From contig DASTBV010000129.1 in assembly GCA_035711805.1 (NCBI GenBank), positions 1-64,000 of the forward strand: DNA of 64,000 nt, written 5' to 3'. A program made the translations under genes and the position numbers. Below are positions 1 through 7,279 of the stretch, one piece after another. Below the pieces are notes generated by a model, which was given only the letters and a program-made list of their open reading frames with translations, had not been told where the DNA came from and made no database searches. The stretch is from Gp6-AA40 sp035711805 (lineage in GTDB: Bacteria; Acidobacteriota; Vicinamibacteria; Vicinamibacterales; UBA2999). Each line of letters starts with the position of its first letter. Position 1 is the stretch's first letter.

Positions 1-556
1 GTCGGCGCTGCAGCATGACCGCGATCAGGACACCGGCCAGCAGGAATGCCGCTCGGTGATCGAGCGTGCCGAGACGCAGCAGCGTCGCCGGATCGGCTTC
101 AACCAGTCCGGCGTTTCGTAATCCGATCAGCGTGAGCAACAGCCCGATGCCCGCCGCGGCCGCCAGGCGCAGGCCCGGCGGGATCGCGAGCGCGATCATC
201 TCCCGAAGCGGCGTGGCCGAGACGAGCAGGAAGAGCACGCCGGCCCAGAACACCATGCCGAGCGCCGTCTGCCACGGGACCTGTTGCTGCAGGACGATGG
301 TGTAGGCGAAGAACGCGTTGATTCCCATCCCGGGCGCGACCGCGAACGGCAGCCGTGCGTACATCCCCATCAGCAGCGTCATCGAGAAGGCGATGAGGAC
401 CGTCGCCGTGAGCGCGCCCGAAAAGGAAATGCCGGTGCCGGGCGTCGACAGGATGGCGGGGTTGACCACCACGATGTAGGCCATCGTGAAAAACGTGGTC
501 ACGCCGCCGGCGATGTCGCCGAATTTCGAAGAGGCAGAAACCGCCGAGGTGCGCAC
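1..556 (-). CDS. NCS2-family purine permease (AzgA/GhxP-like), C-terminus beyond the window
   Basis: Uptake of adenine, guanine or hypoxanthine across the inner membrane is the role of this family. The visible N-terminal 185 residues read KFGDIAGGVTTFFTMAYIVV, then VNPAILS and PFAVAPGMGINAFFAY, which are the hallmark first helices of AzgA-type NCS2 permeases, followed by further hydrophobic segments (LLGLR, LLRLGTLDH). The chosen start is a GTG at 554-556, ahead of RTSAVSASSKFGD; no ATG lies in frame upstream. The gene runs off the left edge. An EcoRI-like palindromic repeat lies 27 bp upstream of the start. The substrate cannot be fixed from this fragment. Confidence 0.85.
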   Translation of the reverse strand, partial: MRTSAVSASSKFGDIAGGVTTFFTMAYIVVVNPAILSTPGTGISFSGALTATVLIAFSMTLLMGMYARLPFAVAPGMGINAFFAYTIVLQQQVPWQTALGMVFWAGVLFLLVSATPLREMIALAIPPGLRLAAAAGIGLLLTLIGLRNAGLVEADPATLLRLGTLDHRAAFLLAGVLIAVMLQRR

Positions 557-582
557 CGCGGCTATTGTGCCGCAGCCCTCTG

Positions 583-610
583 GATTCAGAATTCTGAATT
601 CAGAATTCAG
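583..610. repeat. GAATTC/CAGAATTC palindromic simple repeat
   Basis: Alternating GAATTC and TTCAGAATTC units form a near-perfect palindrome between the permease start and the stop of the ribbon-helix-helix gene. The same family recurs at 25790-25819. It could form a cruciform or RNA hairpin; function unknown. Confidence 0.8.
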
Positions 611-972
611 ACACGATAGCGTCCGAGCCGCGCGGTCAGGATGGCCCTGAGGTCCGCTTCGGATCGCGTGCCGGTCAGATCGAGATCCGATTCGCTGAGC
701 GCGTCAATCAGCGCGCGAATCACGTGCGCGCGGCTGATGGCGACGCCGCTCGCCGCCCGGATGTCGGCGCCGAGGCGATCGAGAAACACGATCTGGCGGT
801 CGAACAGAACGACCGTCACCTTGGTCCAGTGCTCGGTGTGCGATGGCCGCCGTCCGCGCTTCTTCGGACGCTCGGCGTCGCTGCTTTCCACGGGTGGTGG
901 CACGAAGATGTCCTCACCGCTCTTGCCCAGACGTTTGCGGGACCCATTCCCCAGGATTCGATTGGTCGACAT
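607..972 (-). CDS. Ribbon-helix-helix-like DNA-binding protein paired with ParA
   Basis: This is a 121-aa protein with a basic, disordered N-terminus (SRKRLGKSG, RPKKRGRRPS) and a C-terminal KVTVVLFDRQIVFLDRLGAD followed by a helix with SRAHVIRALIDAL. That strand-helix-helix order resembles a CopG/ParG-type ribbon-helix-helix fold. It lies directly downstream of parA on the same strand, so a centromere-binding or adaptor role for that ATPase is inferred. The ATG at 970-972 was preferred over an in-frame TTG at 1047, because an AT-rich, promoter-like stretch covers 985-1020. The final residues overlap the palindromic repeat. No close named family is recognised. Confidence 0.6.
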   Translation of the reverse strand: MSTNRILGNGSRKRLGKSGEDIFVPPPVESSDAERPKKRGRRPSHTEHWTKVTVVLFDRQIVFLDRLGADIRAASGVAISRAHVIRALIDALSESDLDLTGTRSEADLRAILTARLGRYRV

Positions 973-1110
973 ACCCCAGCTCAGCCCAATGGAATTATTT
1001 CCGTAATTAAAGTGTGATGTCAGGAAATCATCGAGATCGTAAAGCAACCTTGCGCGCCGTGCAAGACGCGGGAAGCGCCGCCCTGAGCGAACGCAGCGGG
1101 TCGACAGGCG

Positions 1111-1884
1111 TCAGCGCGCCCGGCGTCCGATTCGTTTGACGAGTTCGGCCGTGAACTGATGATACGCGCGGCTGCCGCGCGTGCGCGGGGCATACGCGAC
1201 AACCGGAAGTCCATGCGACGGCGATTCCGCGACGCGCGGGTCCTGCGGAATCTCGGTCGCGAAGACGCCGCGCCGGTTGTGCAAACGGATGATGTCGATG
1301 ATCTCGCGCGTTGCCTGACGACGATAATCGACCATCGTCAGCACGATCCCGGCGAGGCGTGCCGTGGGCTTTCGCGTCGGCGAGAGATCGCGATACCAGG
1401 TGAGGAACTGCGCCAGCGACTCGAGCGCGAGGTACTCGGCGCGGATTGGCACCACCAGTTGATCGGCAATGACGGGGACGCTGCGGGCGATGAGCGAATA
1501 TCCCGCCGGGGAGTCGAGCACGATGGTGTGGAACTGCTGCGCGAGCGGCTTCACGACATCCGCGAGCCGGCGCTCGGGCTCTCGCGCGTTGCGCAGGCTG
1601 GTGTCCATCCGCGCCAGTGCCGGCGACCCGGTGATCAGAAACAGGTTGTCGGAGCGGTCGACGCGGCGGACGGCGTCGGCGGCCCGGACTTCGTGGAGGA
1701 GAACGTCGGCGATCGAGGGCCGTGCGTCCGATGGGCGTACGCCAAGCGAGATCGAGGCATTCAGATCCGCTTCGAGGTCGATGAGCAGCACCTTCCGGCC
1801 CATGGAGGCCAGAACGGCGGCCACATTCACCGCGGTGGTGGTTTTCCCGCAACCGCCTTTTGGATTGAACGTGGCGATGATCAC
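1111..1884 (-). CDS. parA: ParA/MinD-family ATPase
   Basis: A 257-aa deviant-Walker ATPase. Residues 8-16 contain KGGCGKTTT (signature lysine plus P-loop), LLIDLEADLN is the switch/Walker A' segment, and TIVLDSPAGYSL is Walker B. These features define ParA-like proteins that move DNA or other cargo on a nucleoid gradient. No ParB follows; the next gene is a small ribbon-helix-helix-like protein, so this is an orphan partition-type pair rather than the chromosomal parAB locus. The start is a GTG at 1882-1884. A perfect TATAAT lies about 50 bp upstream. The cargo is unknown; the adjacent upstream gene on the same strand is a sortase. Confidence 0.85.
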   Translation of the reverse strand: MIIATFNPKGGCGKTTTAVNVAAVLASMGRKVLLIDLEADLNASISLGVRPSDARPSIADVLLHEVRAADAVRRVDRSDNLFLITGSPALARMDTSLRNAREPERRLADVVKPLAQQFHTIVLDSPAGYSLIARSVPVIADQLVVPIRAEYLALESLAQFLTWYRDLSPTRKPTARLAGIVLTMVDYRRQATREIIDIIRLHNRRGVFATEIPQDPRVAESPSHGLPVVAYAPRTRGSRAYHQFTAELVKRIGRRAR

Positions 1885-1930
1885 GTGCGAACGCGCATGG
1901 ACGGACGAGTTAGAGATTTATTTCAATCCG

Positions 1931-1936
1931 ATTATA
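1931..1936 (-). promoter_or_regulatory. Probable -10 element (TATAAT) for parA
   Basis: On the minus strand a consensus TATAAT lies about 47 nt upstream of the parA GTG, in an AT-rich gap after the sortase stop. A -35 element at the right spacing is weak (ACTTTG-like), so this promoter is tentative. Confidence 0.45.
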
Positions 1937-1963
1937 GCGAAGGCGTTCACCCCCAAAGTCCGG

Positions 1964-2671
1964 TCAGCGCTCGGCGAGATGCGCGCGAACGATGAACCGG
2001 CGCGGGGCCGATCCGACGTAGCGGAACGGATAACACGTCACCAGGGTCAGCGCGGGCTCTTCGGTTGGGTTCAGGACCCATGTGTCGTGCGGGTCCACCA
2101 CTTTCGTGCCTTCGACCCGGTAGACGAACGTCCCGTCCGTCGTCACGAAGCGCACGAGATCGTCCTCGCGGATTTCGCCGAGGCGGCGGAAGAACGTATC
2201 CCGATGCGCCGCGAGCCCGATGTTGCCGGGTTCGCCGGGCAGCGACGTGCCGCCGATGTGACCGACCGCCAGGCGGAGTGTGCGCGAATCGCTGCCCGCG
2301 CGGACCATTGCGGAGACACGCAGCCGCGGGATCTCGAGCCGTCCGAGCGTCGTTCCATCTGCCGGCCGCGGTCGCCGCGCCGTTGCAAGAACGACCTCGG
2401 TTTCTGTACGGGCGTGCGTTCCGGTGGCGGCGTCGAGCGCAGGCATCGGAGGAGCCGCCGCGAGAATGGCGTCGAGCTCGCGCGTCTCATAGGCCTGATA
2501 TAAGGCCGTCTCTCCATGCACGTAGCCGAAATAACCGAGACAGACGCACCCCACGACGAGCAGCAGGCGCTCGAGCAGACGAAGTCCGCGACGTGGAGGC
2601 GGACTCGCATGCGGCGGCAGCGGGCCGCGCTCGTCAATCGGTAGCAGCGTGGTTGGGCGCCAGGTAGCCAT
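1964..2671 (-). CDS. Class D-like sortase
   Basis: Sortases are membrane-anchored transpeptidases that cut an LPxTx-type signal and attach the protein to a cell-surface nucleophile. This 235-aa protein has a cytosolic N-terminus, a single membrane segment (about residues 31-52), then the sortase beta-barrel. The catalytic set is visible: His156 in GLAAHRDTFF, Cys213 in TLVTCYPF, and Arg224 or 225 in APRRFIVRA. The TLVTCYPF context and short length fit class D/E better than class A or B. The start overlaps the stop of the VWA gene by 38 bp. Two genes upstream lies a protein ending in LPATAS, a plausible substrate. Sortases are typical of Gram-positives, so its presence with outer-membrane genes is notable. 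Confidence 0.88.
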   Translation of the reverse strand: MATWRPTTLLPIDERGPLPPHASPPPRRGLRLLERLLLVVGCVCLGYFGYVHGETALYQAYETRELDAILAAAPPMPALDAATGTHARTETEVVLATARRPRPADGTTLGRLEIPRLRVSAMVRAGSDSRTLRLAVGHIGGTSLPGEPGNIGLAAHRDTFFRRLGEIREDDLVRFVTTDGTFVYRVEGTKVVDPHDTWVLNPTEEPALTLVTCYPFRYVGSAPRRFIVRAHLAER

Positions 2672-3557
2672 CGCGGGCGATCACCGTCAGGTTTTTCTGA
2701 CCGGGGGCGCGGACGGACACCTTGACCCGGCGGAAGCGGCCGTCACGGGACGTGTTCGTCGGCACGTATCCGATGCTGTATCCACGCCGGATGTTCCCGG
2801 CAATCTCTTGAAAGGCGTCGATGACGGCGCGTTCATCCTTCGGCGCGTACGCCACCCCGCCGGACGTGCGCGCGAGCCTTCGCAGCAGCCCCGGCCGTCC
2901 GACGTCGGCACCGAGCCGGGCGGTCGAAACGGTGTAAATCAGCGCATCGCTCCGCACCGCCCGTTCGACCATCACGTCGTCCGAATGGACGCTGGCGTTG
3001 TCCTCGCCGTCCGAGAGGACCACGAGCACGCGCTTCTGATGCGACGCCTCCTGCAGATGCTCGAGCCCGTCGATCACCGCATCGTGCAGCGCCGTCTTGC
3101 CGCCCGGTGGGAAACGCGAGACGGCCGTCTGAATCTGTACGCGATTCCGGGTGAAGGGAAGAGACGCCGGCAGACCGTGGCGGACATGCTCGTTGAACAC
3201 GATCGTGAACAGCTCATCCTCCGGATGGCTCGACTCGGCGAAGACCTTTGTGCCCGTCATCACCATGGCCCGCCTCGTGATCATGCTGCCGCTGTTGTCC
3301 ACGATCAGCCCCGCGGTGACGGGAACGTCTTCGTTGCTGAAGAACGTGATCTTCTGCGGTGCGTTGTCTTCGACGATCTGGAAGGCCGTCTCGGGCAGAT
3401 TCGGCACCGCGTCGGACTTCCCATCGAACACGTTGACGTGAAGCACGACGAGATCGGACTCGGCTTTGAAGACGGGAGGATCCTGCTGCGTGTCCTGCGC
3501 GGACAGGACCGCAAGCGTCGCCACGAACAGAAACGCAAGACCGACAGGCACCCTCAT
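2634..3557 (-). CDS. Secreted VWFA-related protein
   Basis: A 307-aa protein with an N-terminal signal peptide (about residues 1-20, ending SAQD) and one von Willebrand A domain. The MIDAS metal site is seen as IVDNSGSM (DxSxS), with VVLSDGEDN as a later strand. The preceding FQIVEDNAPQKITFF segment is typical of the VWFA-related proteins common in Acidobacteria. It lacks any LPxTx or C-terminal membrane anchor, so it is probably periplasmic or secreted rather than a sortase substrate. It is sandwiched between the LPATA protein and the sortase on the same strand. Its binding partner is unknown. Confidence 0.85.
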   Translation of the reverse strand: MRVPVGLAFLFVATLAVLSAQDTQQDPPVFKAESDLVVLHVNVFDGKSDAVPNLPETAFQIVEDNAPQKITFFSNEDVPVTAGLIVDNSGSMITRRAMVMTGTKVFAESSHPEDELFTIVFNEHVRHGLPASLPFTRNRVQIQTAVSRFPPGGKTALHDAVIDGLEHLQEASHQKRVLVVLSDGEDNASVHSDDVMVERAVRSDALIYTVSTARLGADVGRPGLLRRLARTSGGVAYAPKDERAVIDAFQEIAGNIRRGYSIGYVPTNTSRDGRFRRVKVSVRAPGQKNLTVIARDGYLAPNHAATD

Positions 3558-3613
3558 TTCAGCCCCTCAGCACCTGTGACCATCGTACGACAGTTGAAGC
3601 CGCCTCCACGTGG

Positions 3614-3635
3614 CGCGAACCCTTTCGGGTTCGCG
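3614..3635. terminator. GC-rich hairpin between the LPATA and VWA genes
   Basis: CGCGAACCC and GGGTTCGCG form a 9-bp perfect stem with a TTTC loop, followed by further dyad-rich sequence up to about 3685. There is no U-tract on the minus strand, so it may be an attenuator or dispersed repeat rather than an intrinsic terminator. Confidence 0.4.
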
Positions 3636-3707
3636 AGGCGAGCCTGCCCGCCTTCGCTAAGGCTACGGCGCGACTCGCCCCACGACAATCCGCCGGAGTG
3701 GCGGCAA

Positions 3708-4487
3708 TCAGCTGCGGAAGAAGCGGATTCCCGCAGCTCCCGCCAGCGACAGCAGTCCGAGCAGACCGCTGAGCGCAAGCGGACTGGCCGTCGCCGGAAG
3801 TTCCGCCGCGACCTGACCGCTCGTCCCGACCGGGCGCGGTTCAGGCTGTGCCGCCGCGACACGGCTTTCCTCGACGGGAGCCGGAGCCTCTGCAACCGCC
3901 GGCGCAGGCGCCGGTTCCGGCGCTGGTGCCGGTTCGGGCGCTGGTGGCGGGGCCTCTGCTACGGCCGGTGCGGGCGCGGGTTCCGCCGCCGGTGCCGGTT
4001 CGGCAGGCGCCGGCGTGACTGCCGCGACGGCGCCAGCTTCGACGGCACCGTCCTCAGTGCGAACCTTCGCTCCGGTTCGCGCCGCGATTCGTTCTGCCTG
4101 GTCCTTCGGGTAGATAAACTCTTTCCCGACCTTCTCGCCGGGGAAGTACCAGAACTGGACGGCCGGCGTGGCGCCTTCCCTGGTTTCCCGGAACATCACG
4201 ACCGTGTCTTCGGTAACCCGCGGCCGCTCGGCCTGGACGAACAACCAATGACCGATCATGTTCTTCTCATCTTTGTCCCAGACCTGGACCACGTTGCGTG
4301 TTGGCGAGTCCGCGAGCTTGAACACGTACGTTCCCGGCTGCAGCGTTACACCCGGCATTTCTACCGAGCCGCTGAAGGTCATGAACGTCCGTTCCAAGGT
4401 GTTGGTCTCCTGGGCAATGACTCGACTGGTCATCACCGCCAGGACCGCCAGCACCATCGCGGTCGCAAGTAGCTTCACCCGTTTCAT
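3708..4487 (-). CDS. Secreted protein with LPATA C-terminal sorting signal
   Basis: A 259-aa protein. It has a signal peptide (about 1-25, ending VIAQ) and a globular domain at about 30-135 (LERTFMTFSG, GTYVFKLAD, FWYFPGEKVG) of a kind often found in Acidobacteria. A long Pro/Ala/Glu-rich linker (about 155-215) leads to LPATA at 230-234, a hydrophobic helix (SPLALSGLLGLLSLAGAAG) and a basic tail IRFFRS. This tripartite C-terminus is that of a sortase substrate, and LPxTA is the motif type reported for class D sortases. A strong ribosome site (GAGGAGG) precedes the ATG. The linker would carry the domain away from the membrane. A second protein with nearly the same tail is at 44055-44672. The ligand and the anchoring partner are unknown. 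Confidence 0.8.
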   Translation of the reverse strand: MKRVKLLATAMVLAVLAVMTSRVIAQETNTLERTFMTFSGSVEMPGVTLQPGTYVFKLADSPTRNVVQVWDKDEKNMIGHWLFVQAERPRVTEDTVVMFRETREGATPAVQFWYFPGEKVGKEFIYPKDQAERIAARTGAKVRTEDGAVEAGAVAAVTPAPAEPAPAAEPAPAPAVAEAPPPAPEPAPAPEPAPAPAVAEAPAPVEESRVAAAQPEPRPVGTSGQVAAELPATASPLALSGLLGLLSLAGAAGIRFFRS

Positions 4488-4621
4488 GCGTATCCTCCTC
4501 GCATCCTGGTGGCGGTACGCTTACTCGATACCGACCACGACATATGGCTGGGCGCGGTGGGCCGCGTCGCCGCTGTATCGAGTTGCATCTTGTATGCCTC
4601 CCATAGCCGAGCTGTTCGCGA

Positions 4622-5872
4622 GTGCCCGTCGAATCTGTTGAGCTCCTGGTGATCGGCGCGGGCGCGGCCGGGCTTGCCACCGCAATCTTCACCGCACACG
4701 CGGCGCCTGAACGCCGCATCGTGTGTATCGACAGCGCCCGGCACATCGGCGCCAAGATCCTGGTCAGCGGCGGTTCACGATGTAACGTCACGAACCGCCT
4801 GGTGACCGAGAAGGACTTCTGGGGCGGCTCGCAGCGATTCGTCCGCAACGTGCTGCGCGCGTTTCCGGAGGCGCGAGCGATCGAATTCTTTTCGGCGCTG
4901 GGCGTCGCGCTCCACGAGGAGGAGGACGGCAAGCTGTTCCCCGACTCGAACACCTCGCGCACGGTATTGAACGCCCTGCTCGGCGAGACCAGGCGTCTCG
5001 GTATTTCGGTGGTGACAGGCGAACGGGTGATCGCGTTGGCAAGAGATGACGATGGCTTCGTGGCGACGACCGTGTCCGGGCGCACGTTTCGCGCGCGAGC
5101 GACGGTGTTGTGCACCGGCGGCCGTTCGCTGCCCAAGACGGGCAGCGACGGATTCGGGTACGAGCTCGCAGCGCGGCTTGGCCACGGCTGCGTCAGCACC
5201 ATTCCAGCGCTCGCGCCGCTCGTCTTCGACGGGTGGCAGGAGCTGGCTGGCATCACGCATCCGGCTGCGATGACGCTGCGGGCCGACGGCGCGCCCGCCA
5301 CCACGCTCGACGGATCGCTGCTCTGGACGCATTTCGGCGCCAGCGGCCCTCTGCCGCTGAACATGTCGCGCCACTGGCACCGGGCGCATGAAAGCGGACG
5401 CCCGTGCGCGGTCAGTCTGAACGTGTGCCCGGGCGAGACGTGTGCGACGCTCGACGCATGGCTCCGGGCTCAGGAGCAGAGCCGGCCGCGGGCGCAGGTC
5501 GTGACCATCGTGTCGTCGAGGCTCCCCAACGCGGTGGCGGAACGGTGGGTCGCGTCTGCCGGTGTCCCGCGTGATCTCACGATGGCGCACCTGGCGCGCG
5601 AACGTCGCCACGCCCTCGTGCGCACGCTCCACGAGACGCTGCTGCCGGTTCGAGGCAGCCGCGGCTTTGCCTACGCGGAAGTGACCGCCGGTGGCGTGCC
5701 GCTCGGCGAAGTCAACCCGGCGACGATGGAATCGCGCGTGTGCCGGAATCTGTTCTTTACAGGCGAGATCCTCGACGTTGACGGACGCCTCGGCGGGTTC
5801 AACTTTCAATGGGCGTGGTCGTCGGCGTGGGTCGCATCGCGCGCGATCGCGCGGTTGATGGCGGCATCGTGA
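4622..5872 (+). CDS. HI0933/BaiN-family FAD-dependent oxidoreductase
   Basis: A 416-aa flavoprotein. The N-terminus LLVIGAGAAGLATAIF is an FAD-binding Rossmann motif, and GAKILVSGGSRCNVTN is the diagnostic signature of the HI0933 (YhiN/BaiN) family. The tail GGFNFQWAWSSAWVASRAIA is the family C-terminal FAD motif. Full-length members have about 400 residues. The substrate is unknown for most members; some reduce bile-acid intermediates, which is unlikely to be the role here. The start is GTG at 4622. The gene is divergent from the LPATA gene and its stop overlaps the next start (GTGA), so the two are probably co-translated. Confidence 0.88.
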   Translation: MPVESVELLVIGAGAAGLATAIFTAHAAPERRIVCIDSARHIGAKILVSGGSRCNVTNRLVTEKDFWGGSQRFVRNVLRAFPEARAIEFFSALGVALHEEEDGKLFPDSNTSRTVLNALLGETRRLGISVVTGERVIALARDDDGFVATTVSGRTFRARATVLCTGGRSLPKTGSDGFGYELAARLGHGCVSTIPALAPLVFDGWQELAGITHPAAMTLRADGAPATTLDGSLLWTHFGASGPLPLNMSRHWHRAHESGRPCAVSLNVCPGETCATLDAWLRAQEQSRPRAQVVTIVSSRLPNAVAERWVASAGVPRDLTMAHLARERRHALVRTLHETLLPVRGSRGFAYAEVTAGGVPLGEVNPATMESRVCRNLFFTGEILDVDGRLGGFNFQWAWSSAWVASRAIARLMAAS

Positions 5873-6381
5873 CAATTGCACCGGCACGCTGGCTCGTCGA
5901 CCACGCACATCTGCTGCCGGCGACAGGGGACGCGCTCGACGTCGCGAGCGGCAGCGGCAGACACGCGTTCTGGCTCGCGGCGCGCGGGCTGACAACACTC
6001 GCCATCGACCGAAGCGCGGCAGCGATCGCCGGTATCCGCGAGAACGCTGCGCGGCTGCATCTCCCGGTTCGCGCTGAAATCGTCGATCTGGAAACGAACG
6101 ACGCGACGCTGCCGGTTGGCGCCTACGACGTCATTGTCGTCGTGCACTATCTCCACCGGGCGTTGTTTCCGGCGCTGACGGCCGCCCTCAAACCCGGCGG
6201 AGTCCTCGTCTACGAGACGTTCACGAGAGCGCAGGCGCTCCTCGGGAAGCCGACGAACCCGGCGTTCCTCCTTGACCCGGGGGAGCTGCGCGACCTGGTC
6301 GCGCCGCTCGAGGTGCTCGCCGAACGCGAAGGGGAGTTCGAGGGAAAGAGGCTCGCGAGCGTTATTGCGGTGGCGCGCTGA
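5869..6381 (+). CDS. SAM-dependent methyltransferase, TehB-like
   Basis: A 170-aa class I methyltransferase. ALDVASGSGRHAFWLAARG is SAM-binding motif I, LAIDRS is motif II (acidic ribose-binding residue), and YDVIVVVHYLHRALFPAL is motif IV. LKPGGVLVYETFT is the motif VI region. TehB-type enzymes methylate tellurite or related small molecules. The GTG at 5869 overlaps the upstream TGA, which supports coupling and was preferred to an earlier in-frame start inside the flavoprotein gene. The 3' end overlaps the convergent bacilliredoxin gene by 20 bp. The substrate is not inferable. Confidence 0.8.
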   Translation: MTIAPARWLVDHAHLLPATGDALDVASGSGRHAFWLAARGLTTLAIDRSAAAIAGIRENAARLHLPVRAEIVDLETNDATLPVGAYDVIVVVHYLHRALFPALTAALKPGGVLVYETFTRAQALLGKPTNPAFLLDPGELRDLVAPLEVLAEREGEFEGKRLASVIAVAR

Positions 6382-6730
6382 GCGCCTTTCGGACCGCTTC
6401 CGCGGTGACGCGGAAGTGTGACGCGGCCCACACCACCCGCCCGTTTCTGATCAGCAGCGCCTGCGGTGTTTCGTGGCGGACGCCCAGGCGTGCGGTGACC
6501 GCGTTCGACACATCGCGGTGGGTCTGCACCGTCACGATCGCGTACCGTGGATCGGGACCTCCGGCCGCAGACAAATCGGCATTCAGATGGTCGATCAGCT
6601 CATCGAGCGCCTCGGCGCTGACGCCGCAGCTAAAGCTGTGTTTGAAGACGAGCAACGGACGGGTATGGCTCTCGGACAGCAGACGGTCGAGCTCGTCCAC
6701 ATGCTCGAGCATGGTGAGATCAGGGTGCAT
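6362..6730 (-). CDS. ytxJ: Monothiol bacilliredoxin-like protein (YtxJ/BrxC family)
   Basis: A 122-aa thioredoxin-fold protein. LLVFKHSFSCGVSAEAL carries a single active-site cysteine (Cys35), and VRHETPQALLIRNGRVVW contains the cis-proline strand. YtxJ/BrxC proteins remove bacillithiol from mixed disulfides or act as monothiol redox partners. The gene implies bacillithiol or a related low-molecular-weight thiol in this organism; no bsh biosynthesis gene lies in the window. It is convergent with the methyltransferase, sharing 20 bp at the 3' ends. Confidence 0.82.
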   Translation of the reverse strand: MHPDLTMLEHVDELDRLLSESHTRPLLVFKHSFSCGVSAEALDELIDHLNADLSAAGGPDPRYAIVTVQTHRDVSNAVTARLGVRHETPQALLIRNGRVVWAASHFRVTAEAVRKALSAPPQ

Positions 6731-6756
6731 TCGACCTTCAGTGTACCAAGCGCGAG

Positions 6757-7128
6757 CTAATCTCCTGCCTCGTGCGAGGCCTTGAACTGGGCGATCCGCG
6801 CCGCAATCGTCCGCTGATCCATGTCGATCCCGCCGTTGAAGCGGCTGCCGTCGGCAATCACCACGCGGTTCGCGCTCAGGCTGCCTTCAACTGACGCGCT
6901 GGCCTCGAGCTCGATCCGCTCCGACGCGACGATCGACCCTTTCAGCTGACCTCTGACCACGACCCGTGTGCCGCGAATGTCGGCGTGCAGTTGCGCCTGC
7001 TCGCCGATGGTGAGGGCCGCGTCGCGAACCATCAGATGACCGTTCACCCGGCCTTCGATGGTGATGTCCTCGCCGCTCACAACCTCTCCCGAGATGGAAA
7101 TCGTCCGGCCGATCGTCGTCACGGGCAT
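6757..7128 (-). CDS. Bactofilin-type polymer-forming protein
   Basis: A 123-aa right-handed beta-helix protein with the DUF583 pattern of repeated hydrophobic strands: ITIEGRVNGHL, LTIGEQAQLHADI, VVVRGQLKGSIVASERIELEASASVEGSL and VVIADGSRFNGGI. Bactofilins polymerise without nucleotide and scaffold cell shape or envelope enzymes. No membrane segment is seen. The terminal tails are short, as usual. It is on the same strand as the bacilliredoxin gene but is unrelated in function. Confidence 0.85.
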   Translation of the reverse strand: MPVTTIGRTISISGEVVSGEDITIEGRVNGHLMVRDAALTIGEQAQLHADIRGTRVVVRGQLKGSIVASERIELEASASVEGSLSANRVVIADGSRFNGGIDMDQRTIAARIAQFKASHEAGD

Positions 7129-7134
7129 AGCTTA

Positions 7135-7263
7135 GGTTCAGCTGTTCAGGTGGTTCAAGGGTTCAATGGGTTCGCCGGTGCAATGGGTTCAGACGGTGCA
7201 ATGGGTTCAGACGGTGCAATGGGTTCAGACGGTGCAATGGGTTCAGCCGGTGCAATGGGTTCG
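7135..7263 (+). repeat. 18-bp tandem array GGTGCAATGGGTTCAGAC
   Basis: Five units run from 7177 to about 7262 (7177, 7195, 7213, 7231, 7249), the last two varying at the end, preceded by degenerate GGTTCAA/GGGTTCAATGG units from 7135. The array fills the gap between the divergent bactofilin and LigD-polymerase genes and ends 17 bp before the polymerase ATG. A related GAACCAACTGAACC array is at 11075-11141. Confidence 0.9.
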
Positions 7264-7279
7264 TGTACGCTCACGACTC

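Noticed and set aside
3708..4487. PEP-CTERM/exosortase signal
   Set aside because: There is no PEP motif, and an LPxTA motif with a neighbouring sortase is the better reading.
7166..7279. N-terminal extension of the LigD polymerase starting in the 18-bp array
   Set aside because: It would encode repeated VQWVQT; the ATG at 7280 matches family N-termini.
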